From: a virus
Virus record (IMG/VR): IMGVR_UViG_3300037247_000049
Coordinates: 1-25,731 of that record
DNA: 25,731 nucleotides
Strand: one strand, 5' to 3'
Under the pieces are notes generated by a model. That model did no database searches. It saw only the letters and a list, made by a program, of their open reading frames with translations, and was not told the DNA's origin. Shown piece by piece: positions 7,278 through 15,810 of this stretch. Within the stretch, counting starts at the first letter, position 1, and every line of letters starts with the position of its first letter. The position numbers and the translations under genes were made by a program.

Positions 7278-10237
7278 TACAGGACCACATTGCGTTCTTG
7301 CTGGCTCTGCAGTGGAACGGTCAGCGGCGTCTGAGACACGATCTGCAGTACCGCCGATTCAGTGTACTGAGCGGTTACTCGTCCGAGCGCCTTGGCCTTT
7401 ACGTTCACCGTTTCCGAGATGGTCCTGCCACCCTGGACGTTGTCATCAAAGCCGAAGTTGTTGGAGTAATCGGCATCCGCCTCGACACTGAATAGCTCGG
7501 TGAGAATGACCTGAGAACCTGCCCCTTGCGTTGTCAGCACCGGCTCAAACTGGTTCTGCTCAATGGTGAGTACGCCAGCCGCGGCCGTGAGAAGTTTGAC
7601 GATAAGGCCTGCGTTAGCGCCTGCGCCTGCACCCTCGATACGGATTCGATCGCCTATGGAGAAGATGCCGAAGCCGGAGCCAGAGTCGCTGATTGTGTCA
7701 GGAGCCGTGAAGCTGATGGTCGTGTCGTCGATCAGGTTCGTGGTGTTGATGATAAGCGCGCTCGGAGTGTCGAACGGATGCTCGTCGATCGGAATGATGG
7801 CCGAGGCTACCGTGGTAATCATGGCTGCATTGTCGTAGCGCACCACGATCCACGAGGACGTCGAGGATTCAGTCACTACCTGATAGATGCCATTGGCTGC
7901 GAGCTCGGTTGTCAGGAAGCCTGAGAGCCGGACGTAAGCACCATCGCCCTCGTCGAGCGCCGGCAAGTTAGCACCGGCTGAGGTAAACGTGCCGCCAGCG
8001 TTGACCACCAGATCTGCCGGCAGGGTACGGATGGTGCGATCGAAAAAGAGATCGCCCTCGGCCACGAGGTCATTTATCAGGATGTCATTGAAATCGAGCG
8101 TGACCGCAATCGTTTCCTTGTTCGATCGCAGCACACCCAGGTTGTCCCAGAACTGCACATCGTTGGCATCGCCGGCAGCGATGTTATCGAAGTACATGCC
8201 AGAGCCGCCGCCGTCAGGATTCGTCGGGAACGACAGACCGCCATCAACAGATCCGAACTCGAGCGTGGCACCGTTGAATCTGAGCAGGCCGTCGATCGTG
8301 CGACCGATTGCCGTATCGGCATCGGCGTCGATATCGGTCAGTTTGCGCAGCTGGCGCTGTGTGAATTCGTAGATCTCGTTTTTCGAACCAGCGTTGCCCT
8401 CACCGATAATTCCGAAGTTTCTCACACCGCCAACCAGTGTCGCTGCTCCTCTAGCTTGCGGCGTGGAATGGAACGTCAGCGTCATGCCGGTGTACGGGCC
8501 TGAGCCGTCGATCGTCACATCGGTATTGGTGATATTGGCATCCTCGACCGTACCGAGGCCGAAAATGAATGCGCGGTTTGATAGCTGTGTGGCCAGCGCG
8601 TTACCGAGGCCCTGCTGTGCGAACGTCTTACCGAGCGCGTCATCATCGCGAGGCCTGAGTTTCAGGCTGAATGCGAATCGGTTGTCCAGCGTGAGGTTCA
8701 TTGTGGTGTCGGCCGCGTTATTGGTCAGGTCAGCCGCGCCAATTACCAGATCGCCGTCCACACCGCCAACGATAGCGGTGATGATGTGAGTGCCATCATT
8801 GCCTACATCCTCGGACGAGTCGGCCGTCACGCGACCGCCAACCTTGTAGCCGTCAGCAACGAAGTCGCCACCATCGGTACGACTAATCGTGTCATTCGTT
8901 GCGATAACGAAGCCAGTAGTCGGGATGAGTCGCGTGACCGTGGCGTCGAGCACCTTAATGGCCTCGTCCACAATGCCGGCGAACTCCATGTCAACCGTGT
9001 CATCGACCGTTGTGTCAGTACCAAACTGGAAGTAACCGAGGTCGCGATCAGCGTCCTCCACCGTGGCATTCGATCGGATCGCGGCATACTCAGCCGTGAC
9101 CAGACCAGTCGCGTCAATCTCCTGCCAGCCCATATTGCGAGTCAGCTTGCGAGTGCGTATACCGAACTCCGCATTGTCGACGAAAATCCATCCTGAGTTG
9201 TTGCCAGAGGCGTCCTGACCCACCAGATACTTACCGGCGTCAGAGTCAATGTTGAACATCGGGAACGCGGCATTGGCGATCAGGAAATTGTCGTCTTTCC
9301 AGTCGATCATTGACCGTGAATAGAGCGGTTGCCCCAAGGTGCCAGTGTCGTCCACCAGTGGATCGGTCTGGATATCCAGAGCCTCGGCCGCAGCGTCTAC
9401 AGGCGTGAGGCCATCAGAGACCATCTCGACCTGCCAGTTGCCGCTGATCGTAGTGATTCCGCGGACCACGTAGTAGCCGTTGTTGGCGGCGGTCGCGTGA
9501 TTTATGACGAGGAACTTCTGGCCGATTTTGACGGCCGGGAGGGCAACGGTAGCAGAGTCAATATCCACCAGCGGTGCTGCAGCATTCAGCCATTGAGCGT
9601 CAGCCACGGCAAGGGTCACGATTCCAGGTTGCTCGAGGATGTAAAAGCCAAGCGCGGCCGTGTCATAGAAAATCGACTTAATCTCGGAATAGACGTCGAC
9701 CGCCTCGGATGCCTGATTCGCCGGGTCTGCCCCGGTGAGTTTCTGGCAATTAAAGCCATCAGCGACGGCGCTCAGTACCTCGTAGCCACCATCGTTGTCG
9801 GTGTCGGTCGAGTTTCTCAGGTGGAAGCGTGAGCCCACCTCGAGAGATGTCGGCAGGTTGCCGCCAACAGAGGTGATGTCAACAGTCTCGCCGGAAGCGT
9901 TGGCGAATACGGCATCAGAGACAGCACTGTCGAGGCTTGCCAGGATGTCGCAATCCTCAGCGCCATCGTCAACCGGATCCGCGCCCGAGACCTTGCGCAC
10001 ATCCACTGTGCCAGCGGCCGGAGCGGCGTCATCAACCTGATACAGACCGTTGTTGACGGTGAATGGGCTGTTGCGGATCTCGAAAAATTCCTTGTCGACC
10101 ATGACCGGAATGTTCGAGCCTGCACTGGTAATCGTGACGGCATCGCCAGCCTGAGCAGTGAATACGAGGTCCGATACGTTCTGAATGTTGCCCTGACTGA
10201 GCGCGTGTGGATCGGTTACTACTGTTGGAAATGGCAT
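7277..10237 (-). CDS. Large repeat-containing tail fibre / appendage protein (986 aa)
   Basis: The ATG at 10237 has GAGG eight bases upstream. The protein is acidic, beta-rich and built partly of degenerate modules of about 75 residues: copies near 28-100, 111-184, 216-291, 440-516, 741-815 and 840-912. Each has a strand like DAVTITSAGSNIP, a hydrophobic strand with G..F.IRN or GDRIRIEGA, a turn such as NNGLYQV, DGGYEV, NNGYYVV or ANGIYQV, then a strand and a D/A-rich end. The region 310-440 has W and G turns (SGWIFVDNAEF), and 625-700 may be a trimer or chaperone-type segment. These features fit a long fibre or side appendage that binds the host surface. No hydrolase motif is evident. It is the largest member of the appendage cluster. 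Confidence 0.75.
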   Translation of the reverse strand: MPFPTVVTDPHALSQGNIQNVSDLVFTAQAGDAVTITSAGSNIPVMVDKEFFEIRNSPFTVNNGLYQVDDAAPAAGTVDVRKVSGADPVDDGAEDCDILASLDSAVSDAVFANASGETVDITSVGGNLPTSLEVGSRFHLRNSTDTDNDGGYEVLSAVADGFNCQKLTGADPANQASEAVDVYSEIKSIFYDTAALGFYILEQPGIVTLAVADAQWLNAAAPLVDIDSATVALPAVKIGQKFLVINHATAANNGYYVVRGITTISGNWQVEMVSDGLTPVDAAAEALDIQTDPLVDDTGTLGQPLYSRSMIDWKDDNFLIANAAFPMFNIDSDAGKYLVGQDASGNNSGWIFVDNAEFGIRTRKLTRNMGWQEIDATGLVTAEYAAIRSNATVEDADRDLGYFQFGTDTTVDDTVDMEFAGIVDEAIKVLDATVTRLIPTTGFVIATNDTISRTDGGDFVADGYKVGGRVTADSSEDVGNDGTHIITAIVGGVDGDLVIGAADLTNNAADTTMNLTLDNRFAFSLKLRPRDDDALGKTFAQQGLGNALATQLSNRAFIFGLGTVEDANITNTDVTIDGSGPYTGMTLTFHSTPQARGAATLVGGVRNFGIIGEGNAGSKNEIYEFTQRQLRKLTDIDADADTAIGRTIDGLLRFNGATLEFGSVDGGLSFPTNPDGGGSGMYFDNIAAGDANDVQFWDNLGVLRSNKETIAVTLDFNDILINDLVAEGDLFFDRTIRTLPADLVVNAGGTFTSAGANLPALDEGDGAYVRLSGFLTTELAANGIYQVVTESSTSSWIVVRYDNAAMITTVASAIIPIDEHPFDTPSALIINTTNLIDDTTISFTAPDTISDSGSGFGIFSIGDRIRIEGAGAGANAGLIVKLLTAAAGVLTIEQNQFEPVLTTQGAGSQVILTELFSVEADADYSNNFGFDDNVQGGRTISETVNVKAKALGRVTAQYTESAVLQIVSQTPLTVPLQSQQERNVVL

Positions 10238-10252
10238 ATCCTTTGCCTCTGT

Positions 10253-10657
10253 TTAATGTCGTGTTGGGATGATGGCCCGGGCTTCTATTTTTACAGCTGG
10301 CGACAGCCCGGGGCCGCTCCGCAATATATTGAAATCGTAGTCGATCGGCTCGTGGTTACGCTCGGCGCGTATCTCCTCGAGCAGTTCGCGAATAGGGTTG
10401 AGGTCAACAGGTACGGGAGCAGGCCCTTGGCCTTGCTTCCTGATGACGGCTTGCAGTGTGGCGAGGATCTCGAGATTGGTCTGGTTGCGTGCAATGTCCG
10501 CGCGAATGCGCTCAGATTCACTGCTAACCATGCTTTTCATAGCTTCGATAAGTTCACCGAAACGCTCGATTGAGAGCACCTCGGGATCGAATTCGAACTC
10601 AGCACCCGAAGATTTCGACTTATTGAGCTCGTCAAGAGTTATAGTCTTTTCAGGCAT
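10253..10657 (-). CDS. Hypothetical protein with a central coiled coil (134 aa)
   Basis: The start overlaps the last eight bases of the large ejection protein gene. Residues 1-30 are charged and polar. Residues about 28-110 are predicted helical, with heptad-like spacing (FGELIEAMKSMVSSESERIR, then NQTNLEILATLQAVIRKQG), broken by a proline-rich turn (GPAPVPVDLNP) and followed by a second helix (IRELLEEIRAERN). It has no signal peptide, membrane segment or known motif. A connector, chaperone or fibre-assembly role is plausible because it sits between the ejection proteins and the largest fibre. I do not recognise the family. Confidence 0.65.
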   Translation of the reverse strand: MPEKTITLDELNKSKSSGAEFEFDPEVLSIERFGELIEAMKSMVSSESERIRADIARNQTNLEILATLQAVIRKQGQGPAPVPVDLNPIRELLEEIRAERNHEPIDYDFNILRSGPGLSPAVKIEARAIIPTRH

Positions 10658-13364
10658 TTACGCAATCCAGAAGCCTTTTTAAGAGGTTTTTACGCTTAAC
10701 GGAGCGGCGAAATTCGGTCTCGACTTTGATCGTCCTCGTGGCACGTTTCCCGGTCTCCTGGATGAGAACCCTATCAGAAATTGTCAAATCGCCAAAGTCC
10801 TGCGTCTCGTCAACTATCGGCAGCATAGCCGCTGCGCGTCCGAGCGTGGCGTCTACATTCGACTTGCCGCGAAAAGGAGTTGAGTCGGCAAATAGCGTCT
10901 CGGTCACACCGATCTGCTGCAGCACCAACTCCGTCAGGCTACGCAAATCCTTGGAATCTATCTGCGCCAGCGTGACGCGCTCAGTTAGAGCATTGCGTAT
11001 CTCGGCATTGGTCATCGTATCAAGGTCGATGCTGGCCTCCTCGAGGATGTCTGAGAGCTCGTCCAGGGTGACACTGAGATCCCGCATACTGGTATCTCCG
11101 GAATCGCGAGTACCCTGCACAGGCCTGCCGGCGGTCTCCTCCCTGATGGCCTCGACGAGCAGGTTCTCGTCGGCGGCTACGATATAACCGGCCTCAGCTG
11201 CAATTTCAGCGATGTGTGATAGCTCCTTGCCCTCGGTTTTCCAGCGATTTAGCTTGGCCTTACTGACGCCGAGCTCTTGTGCGCTGATCTCAAAGTCCAT
11301 TGCCACGAGCTCAGAGTCGCCCACGTTTATACCGCCAGAGGCAACGATGAAGTCCATCAGAGATGGGCCAAACATATCGCGCTGGCTCGGGAAATCGTTG
11401 TTGCGCAGGCGATTGAGTAGCGGGTCAATTGTCAGGTTGATGTCCTCGCCGCGCGTATGAGCCGCCTCGGTTGTGCGCTTCACGCCACCAAAAACCTGCT
11501 CGAACAGTTCCTTTGGATCCAGACCCTCGTTCTTAGCCATGACGCCAATGCCGCGTAAAAGCTGACCAAGCTGGCCGGCAGAGACCTCGTCATAACCAGT
11601 GGTCATCAGCTGGCCCTGAATGTCCTGCACGATCTGCTCGATATCGGCGTCCTCCTCAGTGGTGCGGATTTGTGCCGCTCCGGACTCGAGTATTGACATA
11701 ACCTCGTCCCGGTTTTTTACATATTCCTGAGCCTCGTTGTAGGTGAATGCGTCCTCGTGCGGCCGTAGATTCGGCAACATCTGATTGAACACCTCCTGCT
11801 TGGCGGCGATCTTTTTGGCGAATTCGATTATCGGGATCTGCACATCACCATCACCCATGCGGGCGAGCTCGAGGTTCTCGACGCCGAGCTCCTGCGCAAG
11901 GACATCCGGATCAATGCCCTGTGCCAGTGAATACTCTACGAAGGCCTGCACCGGCATACCTATTTCCTTGAGCTCACCGCCCTCGGAGACCATCTCTACA
12001 AAGCGTTTCATATGGTCTGGTAGGGATTTAGGCAGATCAGCTTTCTGCACGCCCTCAGCCATATCGCGCAGCACCGTGGAGAAGTTCTCAGCGTTGCGGG
12101 CTCGCCGGCCATCCATGAATAGTCGCTGTCCAGGTCCGGCACCGGCGATCAGGAACGTAGCCTTGAGCGTTTCGACGGCGACATCGACGATACGAGAGCT
12201 AATCTCTGCCCCTGTAAGGTCCTCCGCCACGCCGGGATGCTGGCCTTTGAGTATCTCGCCCATCGTGATCAGGGAGGCCTCCTGCAGGATCTCAGTGACT
12301 ATTTCGCCGGTAACGCCAGCGCCGTAGTCAAATGCCGCGCGGCCAGCAACCTGCCGGAACGACTCTCTGCCGAGGAGTTGCTTCACGATCTCAGCACTTC
12401 CCTTGCCAGTCAGCTGCCGCACACCGGGCAGCTTGTCGAAAAATACCTGACCGAGCGTTGCCTCGAGTAAGCCGCTGACGCTACCTGAGATCTCGGCAGC
12501 CCATGCAGCATCCTGCTCATTGAATCCCATGTCGCGATATTCGAGATACGCCTCGCCACGGCCGAGCTCGGCGCCGATTTCGTAGCCGCCGGTCACGGAT
12601 CCGACCGCGAACCCAATACCGAAGCCACCAATCGCACCGCCGGCAGTGCCGATAGCTGTTCCGCCGCCAGGGAGAATGACTGTGCCACCAATTGACCCGT
12701 AGTAACCGCCCATTGCAGCGCCAGTGAAGCCGAATTGCAGGCCACGCTCGAGACGCTTCTGACTGGATACGATCATATTGGCAGATTGCTTTGTCAGCCA
12801 GACAATCGGACTAGACCATTCAGCACCGAAGTCGTGAGAGACCTGATACTTTCGAAGCTCTGCCAGTTTTTCCTCATCGCCGGGCTGCTCGCCGTCGCGC
12901 TGCTGGCGGGCACCAATCATCAGCATCTTGTTCTGTGCCCAAGATGAATTCCACGAATTGCTGATCGGATCTGTGGTTCGCATGATGTCGCGGCCGTGTG
13001 AAAAGAGCCGTTCACCTATCGTGGTTGTGTCGAGCTCTCGATAGGCGCGTTCAAATTGCGTCAGCCACTCCTCGTCGTGCTTGAGAACGGCGAGATCCAT
13101 GGGGCTGTTAGAGGCGAATTCACGCCATGCCGGCGCCTCATCCTTGTACTTGTTTGGGTCAAACTCGCGCTGCCGTACCATCTCGGAGATGTTGTCGAAA
13201 TCGGACTCGAGCAGCTGCTCTGGCAGGCCAGTGATGCCACGCAGCTTTAGGATCTCTTTTGAGCGATTGTAGTCGGCGTTTATCTGGTCTCCGACACGGA
13301 GACGTATTTCCTCACGCTGCTCGCGACGCGCTCGGTCGGTCACTGATTCCCATGCCTGCGGCAT
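10650..13364 (-). CDS. Large internal virion (ejection) protein, gp16-like position, glycine-zipper membrane segment (904 aa)
   Basis: I place the start at the ATG at 13364, which overlaps the preceding stop (TAATG); the 15 codons further upstream would lie inside that gene. Residues about 210-265 are a Gly/Ala-rich hydrophobic stretch with GxxxG spacing (GGYYGSIGG, GTAIGTAGGAIGGFGIGF) followed by a conserved-looking E..AYLEYRDMGF segment. This is a pattern I know from large podovirus internal proteins thought to form the DNA-ejection channel. Further on are a VQIPIIEFAKKIA element and a helix-turn-helix-like stretch (ELGVSKAKLNRWKTEGKEL). The C-terminus ends with VLIQETGKRATRTIKV and a basic helix closing in LLDCVNA, an ending I also know from phage polyvalent proteins. 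No lytic transglycosylase motif is visible. Inferred role: crosses the host envelope during genome delivery. Confidence 0.75.
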   Translation of the reverse strand: MPQAWESVTDRARREQREEIRLRVGDQINADYNRSKEILKLRGITGLPEQLLESDFDNISEMVRQREFDPNKYKDEAPAWREFASNSPMDLAVLKHDEEWLTQFERAYRELDTTTIGERLFSHGRDIMRTTDPISNSWNSSWAQNKMLMIGARQQRDGEQPGDEEKLAELRKYQVSHDFGAEWSSPIVWLTKQSANMIVSSQKRLERGLQFGFTGAAMGGYYGSIGGTVILPGGGTAIGTAGGAIGGFGIGFAVGSVTGGYEIGAELGRGEAYLEYRDMGFNEQDAAWAAEISGSVSGLLEATLGQVFFDKLPGVRQLTGKGSAEIVKQLLGRESFRQVAGRAAFDYGAGVTGEIVTEILQEASLITMGEILKGQHPGVAEDLTGAEISSRIVDVAVETLKATFLIAGAGPGQRLFMDGRRARNAENFSTVLRDMAEGVQKADLPKSLPDHMKRFVEMVSEGGELKEIGMPVQAFVEYSLAQGIDPDVLAQELGVENLELARMGDGDVQIPIIEFAKKIAAKQEVFNQMLPNLRPHEDAFTYNEAQEYVKNRDEVMSILESGAAQIRTTEEDADIEQIVQDIQGQLMTTGYDEVSAGQLGQLLRGIGVMAKNEGLDPKELFEQVFGGVKRTTEAAHTRGEDINLTIDPLLNRLRNNDFPSQRDMFGPSLMDFIVASGGINVGDSELVAMDFEISAQELGVSKAKLNRWKTEGKELSHIAEIAAEAGYIVAADENLLVEAIREETAGRPVQGTRDSGDTSMRDLSVTLDELSDILEEASIDLDTMTNAEIRNALTERVTLAQIDSKDLRSLTELVLQQIGVTETLFADSTPFRGKSNVDATLGRAAAMLPIVDETQDFGDLTISDRVLIQETGKRATRTIKVETEFRRSVKRKNLLKRLLDCVNA

Positions 13365-15349
13365 TAGACGCCATCCTCGCCTCTGATGCGCCGGCGCGCG
13401 TATTCCCAACCAGTCTCCTCGGGCAGAGCATTCAGGTAGAAATAGGCCTCCTCGAGCGTCTTGTCGCTGACCCCATCGGGATCAGACGAATAGGAGCGTA
13501 GCGCCTCCTCCCACGTTTTATTTCCTTCACTACCAGGACGCGGGACTGTGCTGATATCGTCCCGCCACTGGTCGATCGGAATGTAAGCCTCGAGTGCTTC
13601 TGGCTCGAACTCGATATTCCTCGCCGCCACAACCTTGCCGCTGGCATCCCTGAGTGCGTCAAAGCGCACGATCTCAGCCTCGATGGTCCGACGATCGCCA
13701 ATCTCACCCCAGAGGCCCTCTCGTATAAAGACTTCACGGCGCAGTATTTCGGAGGTGATGGTTTCAATATCAACCGCAAATATCTCGCCAGTGCCGCCCT
13801 CGGCAGCGCGTCGCACCGATTCCTCTGTGATGGCCTTATTGACAGCCGCGTCAATGCGCTGGTATCGCTTGGCCTGTACGCTGGTCGAGCTCGGCGGATA
13901 GGCCCGCGGGAATAATTTGTTCTCACCGACCAGCATATTCTGCAGAACCTCGTCCTGAGAATCTCCGCGCCAGATCTTGAGAGTGCCGGGCGCCTCCGCA
14001 GACTTTTTGAGTGCGTTGGCCTCGGCCATCCAGCTGTCGCGTGTGGCCCGTGTGATGCGTGACTTGTAGGTCGCTGAGTCCATGAATTGCAGCTGCTCGA
14101 TCTTCTGTTTGGCTGAGTACATGCGCCACTCGTGCTCGAAATCGGAGTCGTCAGACAGCGCAAACTCGTGGCCCTCAGAACGGCCCTTGGCATAGGCCTC
14201 GAGGCGCACCTTGCTGTCCGGCGACAGTTCCGTCCATATCGGCATAGTGCGCAAATCACCGAGCGTCGGCGTTTCGCCTGCAGCCACTTGCTCGTCGATC
14301 CAGTTGGTGACATCTCTGGCCTGCTCAGCGTCAGCCTGTGCGGCACGATTCGAGTCACGATTGTTACGCATGCCGAGCTCCGTTTGCAGTAGCTTCTTGA
14401 GCTCGCCGTACTCAGGATCCTTTGGATCCAGCATTGCGTAAGCGGCCTTATCGCGAGCGTTGAGATCATCGGACGTTGTACCCGGGAAGTCCGCGGTCAC
14501 GGCGTCGATAATCCCGTAGACCGCCTCATACTGAGTCGCGTTCTTGTGCTCCTCCTTGCCCTTTTCCAGCATGTCCTCGAGAACGCTGGCATGCAGGAAA
14601 TCAGCAATCGAGCCGGAGCCCTTTTCGTTAGCTATGTCATCGCGAGTGATGGCACCACGCGCCTCGCGGTGCGCCAGCGAGAGCTCGATCTCAGCGATCA
14701 TGTCTGCCTTGTCCATTTTCTCGAGCGAGTTGACCGCAGTCTTGACGACAAAGGCTTGGATTAGAGTTTCTCCCTCCTGCTTGGTAAACCACGCCGTCTC
14801 ACCCTCGGTTGCCGCATTCACGGTCTCGAGCGCCTGCAGCATCAATGCGTTTTGATTTTCAGGGCCCTCTAACTGGATCGCCTCGGCTGCGACATCGAGA
14901 GACAGTTCAATATCTGCACGGCCTTGGTCGATCTCCATGCCGCGGGCCAGGTTGCCGGCTGCGACGCGGCCCTTCTCACGGATCAGGTCGGACTCAGAGC
15001 CCAGTAGTGCGCTGTCCGTGCCCGACAGCTTGGCGCCGTAGCGCCCCATGATCTCGTCACGGCCAGTGTTGAAGCCGGTCGAATAGTCCTCGTCGAACGC
15101 ATCAAAATCGGTGCGATCCTTGAGCCCCTCGCGCTGCGCAAGGTCCAGCGCCATGATCTCGTTTTTGGCCAGCGCATAGTGCAGTCGGCTGTCTTTTTGC
15201 TTTTTCTCGCCGTAGAGCTTCGCGAACGTGCCGGCAGCCTGTGCCACCGACTCAGCAATCTCGACACCATCAGGGCGCACTTGGTCGATGCGACCTGATC
15301 GCAGCGATGGTCGCGCACCGAAGGCCATTACGTCAGGCAGCTTAGGCAT
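13364..15349 (-). CDS. Internal virion protein, gp15-like (661 aa)
   Basis: The ATG at 15349 overlaps the previous stop (TAATG). Apart from a short N-terminal strand region (MPKLPDVMAFGARPSLRSGR), the protein is almost wholly alpha-helical and highly charged, with many Ala/Glu/Lys/Asp heptads. Examples are KLYGEKKQKDSRLHYALAKN near residues 44-63 and DRTDFDAFDEDYSTGF shortly after. It has no signal peptide, membrane segment or enzyme motif. The size, composition and position just before the glycine-zipper protein match the middle internal core protein of T7-type phages, which is ejected with the DNA and helps form the trans-envelope tube. The assignment rests on context and composition more than on sequence identity. 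Confidence 0.75.
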   Translation of the reverse strand: MPKLPDVMAFGARPSLRSGRIDQVRPDGVEIAESVAQAAGTFAKLYGEKKQKDSRLHYALAKNEIMALDLAQREGLKDRTDFDAFDEDYSTGFNTGRDEIMGRYGAKLSGTDSALLGSESDLIREKGRVAAGNLARGMEIDQGRADIELSLDVAAEAIQLEGPENQNALMLQALETVNAATEGETAWFTKQEGETLIQAFVVKTAVNSLEKMDKADMIAEIELSLAHREARGAITRDDIANEKGSGSIADFLHASVLEDMLEKGKEEHKNATQYEAVYGIIDAVTADFPGTTSDDLNARDKAAYAMLDPKDPEYGELKKLLQTELGMRNNRDSNRAAQADAEQARDVTNWIDEQVAAGETPTLGDLRTMPIWTELSPDSKVRLEAYAKGRSEGHEFALSDDSDFEHEWRMYSAKQKIEQLQFMDSATYKSRITRATRDSWMAEANALKKSAEAPGTLKIWRGDSQDEVLQNMLVGENKLFPRAYPPSSTSVQAKRYQRIDAAVNKAITEESVRRAAEGGTGEIFAVDIETITSEILRREVFIREGLWGEIGDRRTIEAEIVRFDALRDASGKVVAARNIEFEPEALEAYIPIDQWRDDISTVPRPGSEGNKTWEEALRSYSSDPDGVSDKTLEEAYFYLNALPEETGWEYARRRIRGEDGV

Positions 15350-15810
15350 TACAGTGAGCTCTCCGCTTCCAGTCGCAGCGATGCGGTGTCATGGTCAGCA
15401 CCACCGCCAGTCGGCCGAATCCTGAGCGTGCCAACAAAAATATCACTCCCTGAGCCGGTCACTTTGACCTGAAAAACCGGCGCGGTAGAGCCCAGGATCC
15501 ATGTGTTCTGAGGATCGCCGGGAAATGACGTATCAAGATCATCGCCAGAGATCTTGTCGGCCCTGAAATCAAAGTCGTTCCTGTTCAGGCTCATAAGACC
15601 GTTATCCCACCGGCCGATGGCACCCTGATTGCCGGCGTTTATAAGGGCGTCGATGGAGCCATCAGCGACGATGTCAACGGCTGCCAGCGCGTCAATCGGG
15701 TTGACCGTCAAATCCACCACGCTATACGGATCGCCAGTAAACCGAGGATCGCCAGACGGCGCTACGCCGGCATCCGATAGCTTACATGCGCCGCCGAGCA
15801 GCGGGCTCAC
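15349..15810 (-). CDS. Hypothetical virion protein, fibre companion (153 aa)
   Basis: The start is a GTG that overlaps the fibre stop (GTGA). The protein is beta-rich with Gly, Asp and Thr; ALAAVDIVADGSIDALINAG and TAPVFQVKVTGSGSD look like strands of a small sandwich or jelly-roll. There are few Lys residues and only one Cys. No signal peptide, membrane helix or catalytic motif is seen. Coupling to the fibre gene suggests a fibre partner, a tip domain made separately, or a minor structural protein. I do not recognise a named family. Confidence 0.65.
   Translation of the reverse strand: MSPLLGGACKLSDAGVAPSGDPRFTGDPYSVVDLTVNPIDALAAVDIVADGSIDALINAGNQGAIGRWDNGLMSLNRNDFDFRADKISGDDLDTSFPGDPQNTWILGSTAPVFQVKVTGSGSDIFVGTLRIRPTGGGADHDTASLRLEAESSL

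Noticed and set aside
13365-13409. Fifteen extra N-terminal codons of the ejection protein
   Set aside because: They lie within the previous gene and give a basic, unconserved-looking start; the ATG at 13364 forms the TAATG junction used across the window.
13432-14469. Minus-strand frame of 345 codons inside the gp15-like gene
   Set aside because: Rich in Arg, Ser, Thr and Cys as expected from a shifted read of GC-rich codons; no ribosome site; the host frame stays normal there, unlike at 956-1195.
10650-15349. Lytic transglycosylase domain in the ejection proteins, as in T7 gp16
   Set aside because: I could not find the catalytic Glu context or the typical transglycosylase motifs in either protein.
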